Positions 7,584 to 16,092 are shown, counted from the stretch's first letter. The stretch: DNA of 17,319 nucleotides from GCA-002727615 sp964442655 (GCA_964442655.1 CAYTZM010000017.1:1-17319); one strand, 5' to 3'. A program made the numbers and translations. Notes: a model not told the origin generated them from the letters alone.

Positions 7584-8855
7584 CTATTTCTCAATTCCAG
7601 CCTTTATATCCAAAAATATGTCTTCATTAAAACTCTTTTCGGACTTACTTGTTAATAAAGATACCATAGAATCCCCAGTTATGTTAACAGCAGTCCTCAT
7701 CATATCAAGTAACCTGTCTATGCCAATTATTAAAGCTACTCCCTCTACAGGAAGACCTACTTGTGTTAAAACCATAGTAAGCATTATTAAACCAACACCA
7801 GGAACCCCTGCAGTACCTACAGAAGCTAATGTAGCTGTCAATATTACTAATAAATAATCGGCGAGACTTAAATCAATAGAATAAACAGTAGCAATAAATA
7901 CAGTGGCTACTCCTTGCATTATAGCAGTACCATCCATGTTGATTGTAGCGCCAAAAGGTACTGTAAAAGATGCAACTGCCTTATCAACACCTAATCTTTT
8001 TTCTACTGTATTTAAAGTCACTGGAATAGTTGCATTAGAAGATGCGGTACTAAAAGCAAAAACTACTGCTGTTCTCATTTTTTTTAAAAATATTATAGGA
8101 GAAACTTTGCCTAAAAATTTTAAGAAAAATGAATAAGTAAACATTACATGCAATATTAAAACACATACAACAGTAAAAAAATATGATGCAAGGGGAAGTA
8201 TCATAGAAATACCCTGCGTAGCAAAAGTTTTAGCTATTAGACAAAACACACCTAATGGAGCTAATTTCATAATTATGGAAACCATAGACATCATAACAGA
8301 ATTTATACTTTCTAAACCTTTCTTAAATATACTTCCTTTAGATCCAGAAATAGTTATCGAAATACCCAAAACAATAGCAAAAAATATTATTTGTAACATT
8401 TCTCCTTCAGCCATGGCTAATATTGGGTTTGAAGGCACTATAGATGTTATTACCGAAGATAAAGATGGCGCATCCTTTGCAACAAATGTGCTTACCGCAT
8501 CAATTTCAACCTGACTTCCAGGTTTGATTATTATTGAAATTAACAAAGCCAGTGAAATAGCAATTGCCGTAGTAATCAAATAAATTAACAATGACTTTGC
8601 CCCTATTCTTCCCATTAAAGAAATATTACCGAGAGATGAAACTCCAACAGCAATAGAACAAAATACTAAGGGTATTACTAACATTTTTAAACTATTTACA
8701 AAAATTTTACCTACAATATCTAAAATACCGTATGATAAATATTTATTGATAAAATCATCTAAACCAATATTATTCAGAATAATACCAAATACTGCCCCAA
8801 ATAACATTGCAAACAACATTTTTTGAGTGAATCCCATATTTACAAACCATTTCAT
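7584..8855 (-). CDS. Dicarboxylate/amino acid:cation symporter (DAACS family)
   Basis: A 423-residue inner-membrane carrier of the glutamate/dicarboxylate:Na+ or H+ symporter family. Visible marks are the serine-rich loop STASSNAT (269-276) of hairpin 1, the NMDGT ion-binding motif (306-310) and the TM8 motif DRLLDMMRTAVNITGD (380-395), in which Asp, Arg and Asn residues contact substrate and cation. The Arg387-type residue suggests a substrate with a side-chain carboxylate, such as glutamate, aspartate or a C4-dicarboxylate. An AAGG site lies about eight bases before the ATG. The gene is monocistronic and divergent from metC. Its stop abuts that of the sulfurtransferase. GltP, GltT and DctA are all possible relatives. 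Confidence 0.9.
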   Translation of the reverse strand: MKWFVNMGFTQKMLFAMLFGAVFGIILNNIGLDDFINKYLSYGILDIVGKIFVNSLKMLVIPLVFCSIAVGVSSLGNISLMGRIGAKSLLIYLITTAIAISLALLISIIIKPGSQVEIDAVSTFVAKDAPSLSSVITSIVPSNPILAMAEGEMLQIIFFAIVLGISITISGSKGSIFKKGLESINSVMMSMVSIIMKLAPLGVFCLIAKTFATQGISMILPLASYFFTVVCVLILHVMFTYSFFLKFLGKVSPIIFLKKMRTAVVFAFSTASSNATIPVTLNTVEKRLGVDKAVASFTVPFGATINMDGTAIMQGVATVFIATVYSIDLSLADYLLVILTATLASVGTAGVPGVGLIMLTMVLTQVGLPVEGVALIIGIDRLLDMMRTAVNITGDSMVSLLTSKSEKSFNEDIFLDIKAGIEK

Positions 8856-8920
8856 ATCTATTACCTTCAGTAATTCATAAAATTTAATTTACTTTATAGG
8901 AAAATACAAAAAAAATATAT

Positions 8921-10096
8921 ATGCAAAATAATAAATATAAAATTCAAACTAAACTTCTAATATCAGAACAAAATAAAACTAACTCATTTGTTAATCCTCC
9001 TATTTCAAGAGGATCTACAGTTAAATTTAAATCTACTGGAGATATGCGAAAAAGTATGAAGAAAAAGCATTCCCAAATTTTGACATATGGCAGATTTGGA
9101 AGTGAAACTACATTTAAATTTGAACAAGCAATTTCAGAGATTGAAGAAGGATACACAACAGTAGCTACATCCTCAGGAACAGCTGCTATAGCAGCAGCGC
9201 TAATATCAGTTTTAAGAAACGGGGATCATATTCTAATAAGTGATAGTGTCTATGGAATTACAAAAGAACTATCAAAAAATTTACTTAAAAGAATGGGAAT
9301 TACAACTACATTTTATAATCCACTAATTGGAAATAAAATATCCGAATTAATTCAAAATAATACAAAAGCTATTTTTTTAGAATCTCCTGGCTCTCTCACA
9401 TTTGAAGTACAAGATATTCCAGCTATAGTAGATGTAGCTATAAAAAATAAATGTATAACTATCATAGATAATACCTGGGCTACCCCTTTATATTTCAAGC
9501 CTTTTAATTTTGGAATAGATATTTCAATACAAGCAGCTACTAAATATATTATAGGACATTCGGACGCTATGTTGGGAGCTATTACTACAAATAAAAAATA
9601 TGCAAAAATTGTAAGACAAACAACGCATAGTCTTGGGTCTTGTGCAGGACCAGAAGATATATATCTTGGCTTAAGAGGTCTAAAAACTCTAGATATAAGA
9701 TTAAAACAACACAAAAAAAATACATTTAAATTAATAGAATGGCTAAACAAACAAAAAGAAGTGCAAAATATATTGTATCCAGCCTTTCCAAAATTTAATG
9801 GATATAAAATATGGAAGAGAGATTTTAAAGGGTCCACAGGATTATTTGGATTTACTATCAAAATCAATAGTAATAGAAAATTAAATAAAATGTTAAATAA
9901 TTTAAAATTATTTGGTATTGGATATAGTTGGGGTGGATACGAAAGTTTAATTTTACCTGTTGAACCTGAAAAATATAGAGAAACATATCAATGGAGTAAA
10001 AAACAAAAAACTTTAAGAATTCATACAGGCTTAGAAGATATAGACGACTTAATAGATGATTTAAAATATGGTTTTAAAATTTTAAGGCAAAAATAA
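8921..10096 (+). CDS. metC: Cystathionine beta-lyase (PLP, Cys/Met metabolism family)
   Basis: A 391-residue fold-type I PLP enzyme. Conserved parts are FVNPPISRGST near residue 23, the SSGTAA phosphate-binding segment near 84, LESPGSLTFEVQD (153-165), DNTWATPL (183-190) with the PLP-ring Asp, and the Schiff-base Lys208 in ATKYIIGHSD. The LESPGSLTFEVQD and GYSWGGYESL segments match cystathionine beta-lyases of alphaproteobacteria better than gamma-synthases. It cleaves cystathionine to homocysteine, pyruvate and ammonia. Only a weak AGG lies about 20 bases before the ATG. The stop overlaps the next gene as TAATG. A cysteine-desulfhydrase side activity is common in the family. Confidence 0.88.
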   Translation: MQNNKYKIQTKLLISEQNKTNSFVNPPISRGSTVKFKSTGDMRKSMKKKHSQILTYGRFGSETTFKFEQAISEIEEGYTTVATSSGTAAIAAALISVLRNGDHILISDSVYGITKELSKNLLKRMGITTTFYNPLIGNKISELIQNNTKAIFLESPGSLTFEVQDIPAIVDVAIKNKCITIIDNTWATPLYFKPFNFGIDISIQAATKYIIGHSDAMLGAITTNKKYAKIVRQTTHSLGSCAGPEDIYLGLRGLKTLDIRLKQHKKNTFKLIEWLNKQKEVQNILYPAFPKFNGYKIWKRDFKGSTGLFGFTIKINSNRKLNKMLNNLKLFGIGYSWGGYESLILPVEPEKYRETYQWSKKQKTLRIHTGLEDIDDLIDDLKYGFKILRQK

Positions 10097-10551
10097 TGAG
10101 ATTAGTACTATATATTATTAGTATTGCTTTTTTTATTAATAATTTAGAAGCCGAAAATATACAATTTGAAAAAGATTTATTAAAAATTCAAACGAATAAT
10201 AATGAATATATATTTAATATTGAAATTGCTACAACTCATAAACAAAGAAGCTTAGGTTTAATGCATAGAAAGACATTAGACCAAAATAAGGGAATGATAT
10301 TTATTTATCCTAAAGAACAAATTGTTAAAATGTGGATGAAAAATACCTACATCCCCTTAGATATGATATTTATTAAAGACAATGGAATAATAGAAAGCAT
10401 AATAAAAATGACTAAACCTAGAGATTTAACTCCTATTGGACCTAATTTACCTATAAAAGCAGTTTTAGAACTAAATGGAGGTATTACTACATATCTTAAT
10501 ATAAAAAAAGGAGATATAGTAATACATAAATATATTACTAAAGCTAAATAA
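10096..10551 (+). CDS. Exported DUF192 family protein
   Basis: A 151-residue protein with a signal peptide (hydrophobic residues 3-15, likely cleavage after LEA at 19) followed by one DUF192 domain. The family marks are all present: a QRSLGLMHRKTL segment near residue 50, GMIFIYP, a MWMKNTYIPLDMIFI core, and a late ELNGG. Its biochemical role is not established. The gene overlaps both neighbours by a single base (TAATG on each side), which ties it to metC and the ModE-type regulator, but I see no functional reason for that grouping. Confidence 0.85.
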   Translation: MRLVLYIISIAFFINNLEAENIQFEKDLLKIQTNNNEYIFNIEIATTHKQRSLGLMHRKTLDQNKGMIFIYPKEQIVKMWMKNTYIPLDMIFIKDNGIIESIIKMTKPRDLTPIGPNLPIKAVLELNGGITTYLNIKKGDIVIHKYITKAK

Positions 10552-10946
10552 TGAGAGAAAATATTAGTATAGAAAGAGAAGTTTCATTAAGAATAAATTT
10601 AGGAACCAAACCTATATTTGGCCATGGAAAAGCCACTTTACTTGAGGCTATTCAGAATTATGGTTCAATTTCTTCTGCTGCTAGACACATCGGCATGTCA
10701 TATAGAAGAGCGTGGCTTTTAACTGATTCAATGAATAAAAACTTTAAAAAACCACTAGTAAAATCTTTATTAGGTGGTAAAGGAGGTGGTGGAGCCAAGC
10801 TAACTTCAGAAGGAATTAAAGTGCTTAATTTGTTTAGAAATATGGAAATCAAAGCTCAAAAATCATTAGTAAAAGAAAAATTACTTTTCTCAAATTTGAT
10901 TTCTAACAATCCTGGAATAATAACTTCAGAAGAAAATTTAAAATAA
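10551..10946 (+). CDS. modE: ModE-type regulator with only the DNA-binding domain
   Basis: A 131-residue winged helix-turn-helix protein like the N-terminal domain of ModE. Near residues 26-55 it has the GHGKATLLEAI and GSISSAARHIGMSYRRAW segments, the core and recognition helix of ModE/LysR-type domains, followed by a glycine-rich wing (LLGGKGGGGAKLT). E. coli ModE is about twice as long because two Mop domains bind molybdate; they are missing here. The protein either senses molybdate otherwise or is not ligand-controlled. It lies just before modABC, and a ModE-like operator stands in the gap. It shares an operon with metC and DUF192 (TAATG overlap). Target genes are inferred. Confidence 0.85.
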   Translation: MRENISIEREVSLRINLGTKPIFGHGKATLLEAIQNYGSISSAARHIGMSYRRAWLLTDSMNKNFKKPLVKSLLGGKGGGGAKLTSEGIKVLNLFRNMEIKAQKSLVKEKLLFSNLISNNPGIITSEENLK

Positions 10947-10951
10947 ATATA

Positions 10952-10980
10952 TTGACAAACGCTATATACCGTCGTATACA
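10952..10980 (+). promoter_or_regulatory. modA promoter
   Basis: A perfect -35 box TTGACA (10952-10957), a 17-base spacer and a -10 box TATACA (10975-10980) stand in the 88-base gap between the ModE-type gene and modA. Transcription would start near 10987, with a leader of about 48 bases. A second promoter-like pair, TTGACA (10994-10999) with TATTAT (11016-11021) at 16-base spacing, would start very close to the ATG and is less certain. modA has no clear ribosome site. Confidence 0.65.
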
Positions 10981-10983
10981 TCC
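10960..10983 (+). promoter_or_regulatory. ModE-like operator over the modA promoter
   Basis: The sequence CGCTATATA, a 6-base centre CCGTCG and TATACATCC forms an imperfect 9-6-9 inverted repeat (six of nine positions symmetric). The E. coli ModE site also has two 9-base half-sites with a TATAT-type core around a 6-base centre. It covers the spacer and the -10 box of the modA promoter, the right place for repression. The adjacent ModE-type gene makes it the natural candidate regulator. Binding is inferred. Confidence 0.5.
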
Positions 10984-11034
10984 ATTTAGAACGTTGACAT
11001 AATTAGAAGGCTTTATATTATAAATTTTTTAACC

Positions 11035-11844
11035 ATGTATTACCTTCTATTCAAAAATACTAAAAGTGTGATTATTGTATTATTTCTGCTGCTAAAAATA
11101 CCCCCACTAGCAGCAGAAAATAATAACTTATTGATTTATACTGCTGTTAGCACAAATACAATTCTTATAGACATACAAGAAAGATGGGAAAAGGAAAATA
11201 AGGTAAACATAAGAATCTCTGCAGCAAGTTCCAGTTCTTTAGCAAAACAAATTATTTCTGGTGCTCCAGCAAATATTTATATTTCAGCTAGTTGGGAATG
11301 GATAAAAGAAATTAAAAAGCTAAATTTATTAAATAATAATTATATAGTGCCCCTTTTTAAAAATAAATTAGTTTTAATAGCACCTATTAATAGTCCAATC
11401 AAATATATGAATTCATTAAATACAGAAAATCTAAGTAAACTATTTAAAGAAAAATTAATAAATTCGAGAATAAGTATAGCTGACCCAACACATGTCCCTG
11501 CTGGCATATATTCCAAACAAGCATTAATTAAATTAAACATATGGAAACAACTAAATAGAAATAATATGGCATGGGGTGGAGACGTCAGAAGAGCACTCAA
11601 ATTTGTTGCATTAGGAAATTCTCCATTAGGTATAGTTTATCACACTGACGCAATTGCTGAACCAAAAGTAAAAATAATTGGAGAGTTTAATAATGCTTTA
11701 CACGCACCTATTCAATATTGGGCAACAATAGTAAAAACAAATGAAAATAATTTAGCAAAAAATTTTATAAATTATTTAAAAAGTGACTATGCTAAAAAAA
11801 TATATACAAAACATGGATTTACAAATTTGGAGATAGAAAAATAG
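11035..11844 (+). CDS. modA: Molybdate ABC transporter binding protein
   Basis: A 269-residue exported binding protein: signal peptide with hydrophobic residues 11-24 and likely cleavage after PLAA (residue 27), then the ModA fold. Residues matching the oxyanion site of ModA are in the AASSSSLAKQI segment (63-73), DPTHVPAG (150-157), DVRRAL (183-188) and GIVYHTDA (199-206, with Tyr202). The first site segment reads YTAVSTNT where E. coli has FAAASLT, a modest change. It captures molybdate (possibly tungstate) in the periplasm for ModBC. There is no clear ribosome site before the ATG. The stop TAG overlaps the proposed modB start. Confidence 0.9.
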   Translation: MYYLLFKNTKSVIIVLFLLLKIPPLAAENNNLLIYTAVSTNTILIDIQERWEKENKVNIRISAASSSSLAKQIISGAPANIYISASWEWIKEIKKLNLLNNNYIVPLFKNKLVLIAPINSPIKYMNSLNTENLSKLFKEKLINSRISIADPTHVPAGIYSKQALIKLNIWKQLNRNNMAWGGDVRRALKFVALGNSPLGIVYHTDAIAEPKVKIIGEFNNALHAPIQYWATIVKTNENNLAKNFINYLKSDYAKKIYTKHGFTNLEIEK

Positions 11845-12539
11845 TTATTACACCTTTAGAACTAGAAGCACTAAAATTATCTACGTTCATTGCAAGCGTA
11901 GCTGTTGGAACATCTTTAATTCCAGGTGTTATTATAGCATGGTTAATATCAACAAAAAATAATATCTTCATATCAGTTTTAAATATATTAGTATATCTTC
12001 CACTAATTTTACCTCCTGTAGTCATAGGATATATGTTATTAGTATTATTCAGTTTAAATGGTCCTCTAGGTAGTTTACTTTATGAATATTTTAATATATC
12101 AGTAAATTTTTCTTGGAAAGGTGCCGCCATTGCATCAGCAATAGTTAGTTTTCCACTTCTCGTAAGATCAATTCGCCTTGGATTTGATAACCTAGACCAA
12201 AAATTAGAAGAGGCAGCACTGATTCATGGCGCAACAAAAATTAAATGCTTTATGACTATTACTTTACCACTATTGCTACCAGCAATTATTACTGGTGCTA
12301 CACTAGCTTTCGCAAGATGTTTAGCAGAGTTTGGAGCAACTATTACTTTTGTATCTAATATCCCTGGAGAAACACAAACACTTCCTTTAGCATTGTATAA
12401 CGCTACACAAACCCCTGGCACCGAAGCAGCAGCTTTAAGATTAGTAATTATATCTGTAATGTTAGCAATAGTATCTATGGTAATTTCTGAAATTTTAGCA
12501 AGAAGATCTCAAAAACACATTAAAGGACTAAAAAATTAA
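11841..12539 (+). CDS. modB: Molybdate ABC transporter permease, apparent ATA start
   Basis: The frame ending at 12539 encodes a ModB permease. An internal ATG exists at 12033, but clear ModB homology runs upstream of it: ITPLELEALKLS, a first membrane segment, and LPLILPPVVIGYMLL. The frame is open back to 11796 yet has no ATG, GTG or TTG there. ATA at 11841 lines up with the Met start of E. coli ModB (MILTDPEWQAV), overlaps the modA stop, and follows GGAG (11829-11832) by eight bases. It gives 232 residues, about the family length. The EAA loop (from LEEAALIHGATKIKCF) and LP motif are intact. ATT at 11847 is a second choice. The permease forms the channel with ModC. Confidence 0.82.
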   Translation: MVITPLELEALKLSTFIASVAVGTSLIPGVIIAWLISTKNNIFISVLNILVYLPLILPPVVIGYMLLVLFSLNGPLGSLLYEYFNISVNFSWKGAAIASAIVSFPLLVRSIRLGFDNLDQKLEEAALIHGATKIKCFMTITLPLLLPAIITGATLAFARCLAEFGATITFVSNIPGETQTLPLALYNATQTPGTEAAALRLVIISVMLAIVSMVISEILARRSQKHIKGLKN

Positions 12540-13621
12540 TGAAGAGTAACTATATAAAATTTAAATTAAAACAAGGCAATTTTCTTACAAAAGTAAAATT
12601 TGACATTCCAGAATCTAAAGTAATAGCTCTAACTGGACTATCCGGAAGTGGTAAATCAACTATTGCAAAAGCAATATGTGGATTAATCAAACCAGACGAC
12701 GGAACAATAAATTTAAACAACAAAGTCTTATATTGTTCTAAAAATTCAATTAATTTACCTCCTCATTTAAGAAATATAGGAATGGTTTTTCAAGAACCCA
12801 GACTATTTCCACATATGTCTGTAAAAAATAATTTAATTTACGGAAATAGTAGAATGAAAGAGTTAGATTCTAAAAGTTATAATGAAATAATATCAATTCT
12901 AGGAATTAAAAACCTCTTAGATAGAACTACAACTAATTTATCTGGAGGAGAAGCTCAAAGAGTTTCCATAGGAAGAGCTTTACTATCTAATCCTTCAATT
13001 TTAATATTAGATGAACCCTTGACTGGACTAGACGCACCAAGACAACTTAAAATTTTATCTATTATAAAAAAAATAAATACAAAAATAAAAATTCCAATTC
13101 TATTTATAAGTCACTCTCTTGACGAAATAATATTTATGGCAGATAAAATTATAATATTAAATAATGGAAAAATTACTGCCCAAGGAACAACAGAAGAAAT
13201 AATCTCCAACAAAAATTTTAATTATTTTAAAACAGGAAATTTAAAAAGCTCTCTATTACAAGGTAAAATAATTTCTCATGACAAAAATACTTCTAATTCA
13301 ATACTCCAAATAGACAATACTGACTTTGTTACCAATAATATACCAGATAAAATTAAGTCCAACCATATTTTAAGAGTATTTAGCAATGATGTTTCTTTAG
13401 CCAAAATAATCCCTAAAGAAATATCAATAAATAATATTATTAAGTGTAAAATTAAAAATATTAAAATAATGCAGCAACAAGGAAAAGTAGAAGTTACATT
13501 AAAAATTGTAAAACAAGAATTTTTATCAGAAATTACTGTAAAATCCTTTAAACGACTAAAGTTAAAAAGGAACCAAACAGTTTATGCATTGATTAAAACA
13601 GTATCTATTGTAGGAAAGTAA
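12539..13621 (+). CDS. modC: Molybdate ABC transporter ATP-binding protein
   Basis: A 360-residue ATPase. The ABC domain has Walker A GLSGSGKST (33-41), a Q-loop in GMVFQEPRLFPHM, signature LSGGE (134-138), Walker B ILILDE (154-159) and switch His192. After it comes a C-terminal TOBE/Mop-like domain (about 290-358) ending in VYALIKTVSIV, the usual close of ModC. This C-terminal domain may bind oxyanion and tune transport. Its start overlaps the modB stop (TAATG), fixing the modABC order. The length fits ModC of E. coli (352 residues). Confidence 0.92.
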   Translation: MKSNYIKFKLKQGNFLTKVKFDIPESKVIALTGLSGSGKSTIAKAICGLIKPDDGTINLNNKVLYCSKNSINLPPHLRNIGMVFQEPRLFPHMSVKNNLIYGNSRMKELDSKSYNEIISILGIKNLLDRTTTNLSGGEAQRVSIGRALLSNPSILILDEPLTGLDAPRQLKILSIIKKINTKIKIPILFISHSLDEIIFMADKIIILNNGKITAQGTTEEIISNKNFNYFKTGNLKSSLLQGKIISHDKNTSNSILQIDNTDFVTNNIPDKIKSNHILRVFSNDVSLAKIIPKEISINNIIKCKIKNIKIMQQQGKVEVTLKIVKQEFLSEITVKSFKRLKLKRNQTVYALIKTVSIVGK

Positions 13622-13665
13622 TTTTTTATTTAATATTATTTTGAACAATACCTTTAAGGATAAAT

Positions 13666-15318
13666 ATGCTCAAAAAAGTTCATGGTGGAAAAATTCTTGC
13701 TAATAGTTTAGCAGATTTAGGTGTAAAAACTGTTTTTACTGTTCCAGGAGAAAGTTTTCTTGCTGCATTAGACGGCTTATATGATCATAAAAATAAAATA
13801 AAAGTAATAACTTGTAGACATGAAACTGGAGCTTCAAATATGGCAGAAGCTTGGGGAAAATTAACTTGCTTTCCAGGCGTGGCATTCGTAACAAGGGGGC
13901 CTGGTGCATGTCATGCAAGTATTGGAATTCACACTGCTATGCAAGATTCAAGTCCTATGATTTTATTTATTGGGCAAATTAACAAAAACTATAAAGGTAG
14001 AGAAGCTTTCCAAGAAGTTGATTACCACAAAATGTTTGGAAAACCATTTAGCAAAAAGATTTTTGAGATCAATAATATTAAAAACCTCTCATTAACTATA
14101 GAAAAAGCTTTTAAGATCTCAATAAATGGTAGACCAGGTCCAGTAGTAATATCGCTTCCTGAAAATATGCTTGAAAAAAAACATATATATAAAACTATTA
14201 AACCTATCAAAAATATTCAAATAAAACCTGATCTCAAAAAATTAGATAACGTCTTAAAAATTTTAGAAAATTGTAATAAACCGCTCATTATTATTGGCGG
14301 TGGGGATTGGAATAGTAAAGGAGCAAAAGATTTAGTATATTTTGCAACTAAAAATAATATTCCTTTTGCAGTGTCTTTTAGAAGACAATCATTAGTAGAT
14401 AATACAAATAATAATTATATAGGAGATTTATCTACAAGTGTGGATCCAAAACTCACAGAACAAGTAAAAAATGCAGAAATAATCTTGGTAGTAGGAAGTA
14501 GATTAGGTGAAATGACTACTGCTGGTTATTCTACAATAAAAATAAAAGATAAAAATAAAATTATACATATATACCCAGATAAAAATGAGTTAGGAAAAGT
14601 CTACAAACCACTTTTGAGTATTAATAGTAATAGTAATAATTTTGCTAAAGCTATTAAAAACAGAAAAATAAAAAATATTACGTGGAACAAATGGACAAGA
14701 GAAGGAAGAAATAATTATTTATTATATACAACACCTCCTATGTATGATTCTGAACCTAATATGGGTAAAATTATGCAAACTCTTAAAAAAGTAATGCCTA
14801 AAAACACTATAATTACTATTGATGCAGGCAATTTTAGTGGATGGGTTCAAAGATTCTGGGTTTATACTAAGGCAAAAACTCAATTAGCTCCTACTAGTGG
14901 AGCAATGGGATATTCTATTCCTGCTGCAGTTTCTGCTAAAATTGCGAATAAAAGATCTCCTGTAATAGCATTTTGCGGAGATGGAGGATTTATGATGAGT
15001 AGTCAAGAACTTGCTACCTGTAATCAATATAAAATTAAACCAATAATTATATTAATCAATAATAATATGTTTGGCACGATAAGAATGCACCAAGAAAAAA
15101 TTTATCCAGATAGAAAAATTGCAACAGATCTCATTAACCCAGATTTTAAATTACTTTGTAAAGGATACAATGCTCATTATGAAAAAGTAACACATCATAA
15201 TAAATTTTTATTATCTTTAAAAAGAAGTATAAATTCAAATAAAGCATCTGTAATAGAAATTAAAATAAACCCTGAACAAATTACAACTAGACAAAAAATT
15301 AAAGATTTAAGAAATTAG
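13666..15318 (+). CDS. Thiamine diphosphate enzyme, acetolactate synthase superfamily
   Basis: A 550-residue TPP enzyme with the three usual domains: pyrimidine-binding (about 1-170) with the catalytic Glu53 in CRHETGASNMAEAW, a central domain (about 190-325), and a PP-binding domain with the cofactor motif from GDGGFMMS (Asp439) to the NNN stretch some 27 residues on. Residues 90-115 (FVTRGPGACHASIGIHTAMQ) match a family often labelled acetolactate synthase-like in alphaproteobacteria, distinct from IlvB. No small regulatory subunit lies nearby, so branched-chain synthesis is unlikely. It probably acts on a 2-oxo acid and forms a unit with the aldolase 18 bases on. AAGGA lies five bases before the ATG. 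The substrate is unknown. Confidence 0.8.
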   Translation: MLKKVHGGKILANSLADLGVKTVFTVPGESFLAALDGLYDHKNKIKVITCRHETGASNMAEAWGKLTCFPGVAFVTRGPGACHASIGIHTAMQDSSPMILFIGQINKNYKGREAFQEVDYHKMFGKPFSKKIFEINNIKNLSLTIEKAFKISINGRPGPVVISLPENMLEKKHIYKTIKPIKNIQIKPDLKKLDNVLKILENCNKPLIIIGGGDWNSKGAKDLVYFATKNNIPFAVSFRRQSLVDNTNNNYIGDLSTSVDPKLTEQVKNAEIILVVGSRLGEMTTAGYSTIKIKDKNKIIHIYPDKNELGKVYKPLLSINSNSNNFAKAIKNRKIKNITWNKWTREGRNNYLLYTTPPMYDSEPNMGKIMQTLKKVMPKNTIITIDAGNFSGWVQRFWVYTKAKTQLAPTSGAMGYSIPAAVSAKIANKRSPVIAFCGDGGFMMSSQELATCNQYKIKPIIILINNNMFGTIRMHQEKIYPDRKIATDLINPDFKLLCKGYNAHYEKVTHHNKFLLSLKRSINSNKASVIEIKINPEQITTRQKIKDLRN

Positions 15319-15335
15319 TTTATAAGGAAAATAAT

Positions 15336-16088
15336 ATGAAAAATTTATTTAAAGAAAACATTAAAAACGGAAAAAATCAAATAGGAGTTTTTGCAAGCTT
15401 AGGAAGTGAAATGGCCGCAGAAGTTTTAGGAAGTTCAAATATTGATTATACACTTATAGATATGGAACATGCTCCTAATGATATTAGAAATACTGTACAA
15501 CAAATGCATGCAATAAAATCAGCTGGAGGAGAATCTTTGGTAAGAATTCCTGTGTTAGACCATATTTTTGCTAAGAGACTTTTAGATGCAGGAGCTACTA
15601 CAATAATGTTTCCTCAAATTAACAATATAGAAGATGCTAAAAAAGCTGTTGCATCAGTCAAATACCCCCCAGTAGGAATAAGAGGAATTGCTGGTGCTAC
15701 TAGAGCTAATAACTTTGGTAGAGAGTTGGATTATATAAATGCAGCTGATGAATTGACTTGTGTAATTTGTCAAATTGAATCAATTTCCGCATGTCAAAAT
15801 GTTAGAGAGATCGCTGAATTAGATGGTGTTGACCTTTTATTCATTGGTCCGGGTGATTTATCTGCCGATATGGGATTCATTCAAAATAGAAATGCTCCAG
15901 AAGTAAAAGCTAAAGCACTAGAGGTTCTAGCCATTACAAAAGAATGCAAAAAGCCTTGCGGAATTATGGTTTCTTCAATTGAAGAGGCAAAAGAAATGCT
16001 TACCCTAGGTTTTTCTGTTATTGCAATTACTACAGACTTAGTTTTACTAAGAAACTCTGTCGATAACATTGCAAACATTAAAAGATAA
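15336..16088 (+). CDS. HpaI/HpcH-family pyruvate aldolase
   Basis: A 250-residue class II (metal-dependent) aldolase like 4-hydroxy-2-oxoheptanedioate aldolase HpaI. Active-site residues are present: His45 in DMEHAPND, Arg70 in LVRIP, and the likely metal ligands Glu148 (in QIES) and Asp174 (in GPGDLSADMG). The GIRGIAGATRANNFGR segment is also typical. Such enzymes split 4-hydroxy-2-oxo acids to pyruvate and an aldehyde and often accept many aldehydes. It follows the TPP enzyme by 17 bases with an AAGGA site, so the two may act in sequence on an oxo acid. The true substrate cannot be told. Convergent small genes lie just downstream. Confidence 0.87.
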   Translation: MKNLFKENIKNGKNQIGVFASLGSEMAAEVLGSSNIDYTLIDMEHAPNDIRNTVQQMHAIKSAGGESLVRIPVLDHIFAKRLLDAGATTIMFPQINNIEDAKKAVASVKYPPVGIRGIAGATRANNFGRELDYINAADELTCVICQIESISACQNVREIAELDGVDLLFIGPGDLSADMGFIQNRNAPEVKAKALEVLAITKECKKPCGIMVSSIEEAKEMLTLGFSVIAITTDLVLLRNSVDNIANIKR

Positions 16089-16092
16089 TATA

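Noticed and set aside
7528..8514. Three plus-strand frames opposite the symporter gene
   Set aside because: They mirror the conserved carrier gene, show no domain and have no convincing ribosome sites.
9352..9867. 171-residue minus-strand frame inside metC
   Set aside because: It lies wholly opposite a well-conserved PLP enzyme, has an odd Cys/Phe-rich composition and no recognisable domain.
10994..11021. Second promoter (TTGACA, 16 bases, TATTAT) for modA
   Set aside because: It would start transcription only a few bases before the ATG; kept as a note with the first promoter, not as a separate feature.
12033..12539. ModB starting at the ATG at 12033
   Set aside because: ModB homology continues about 64 residues upstream in the same frame, including the first membrane segment; the internal start would give a truncated permease.
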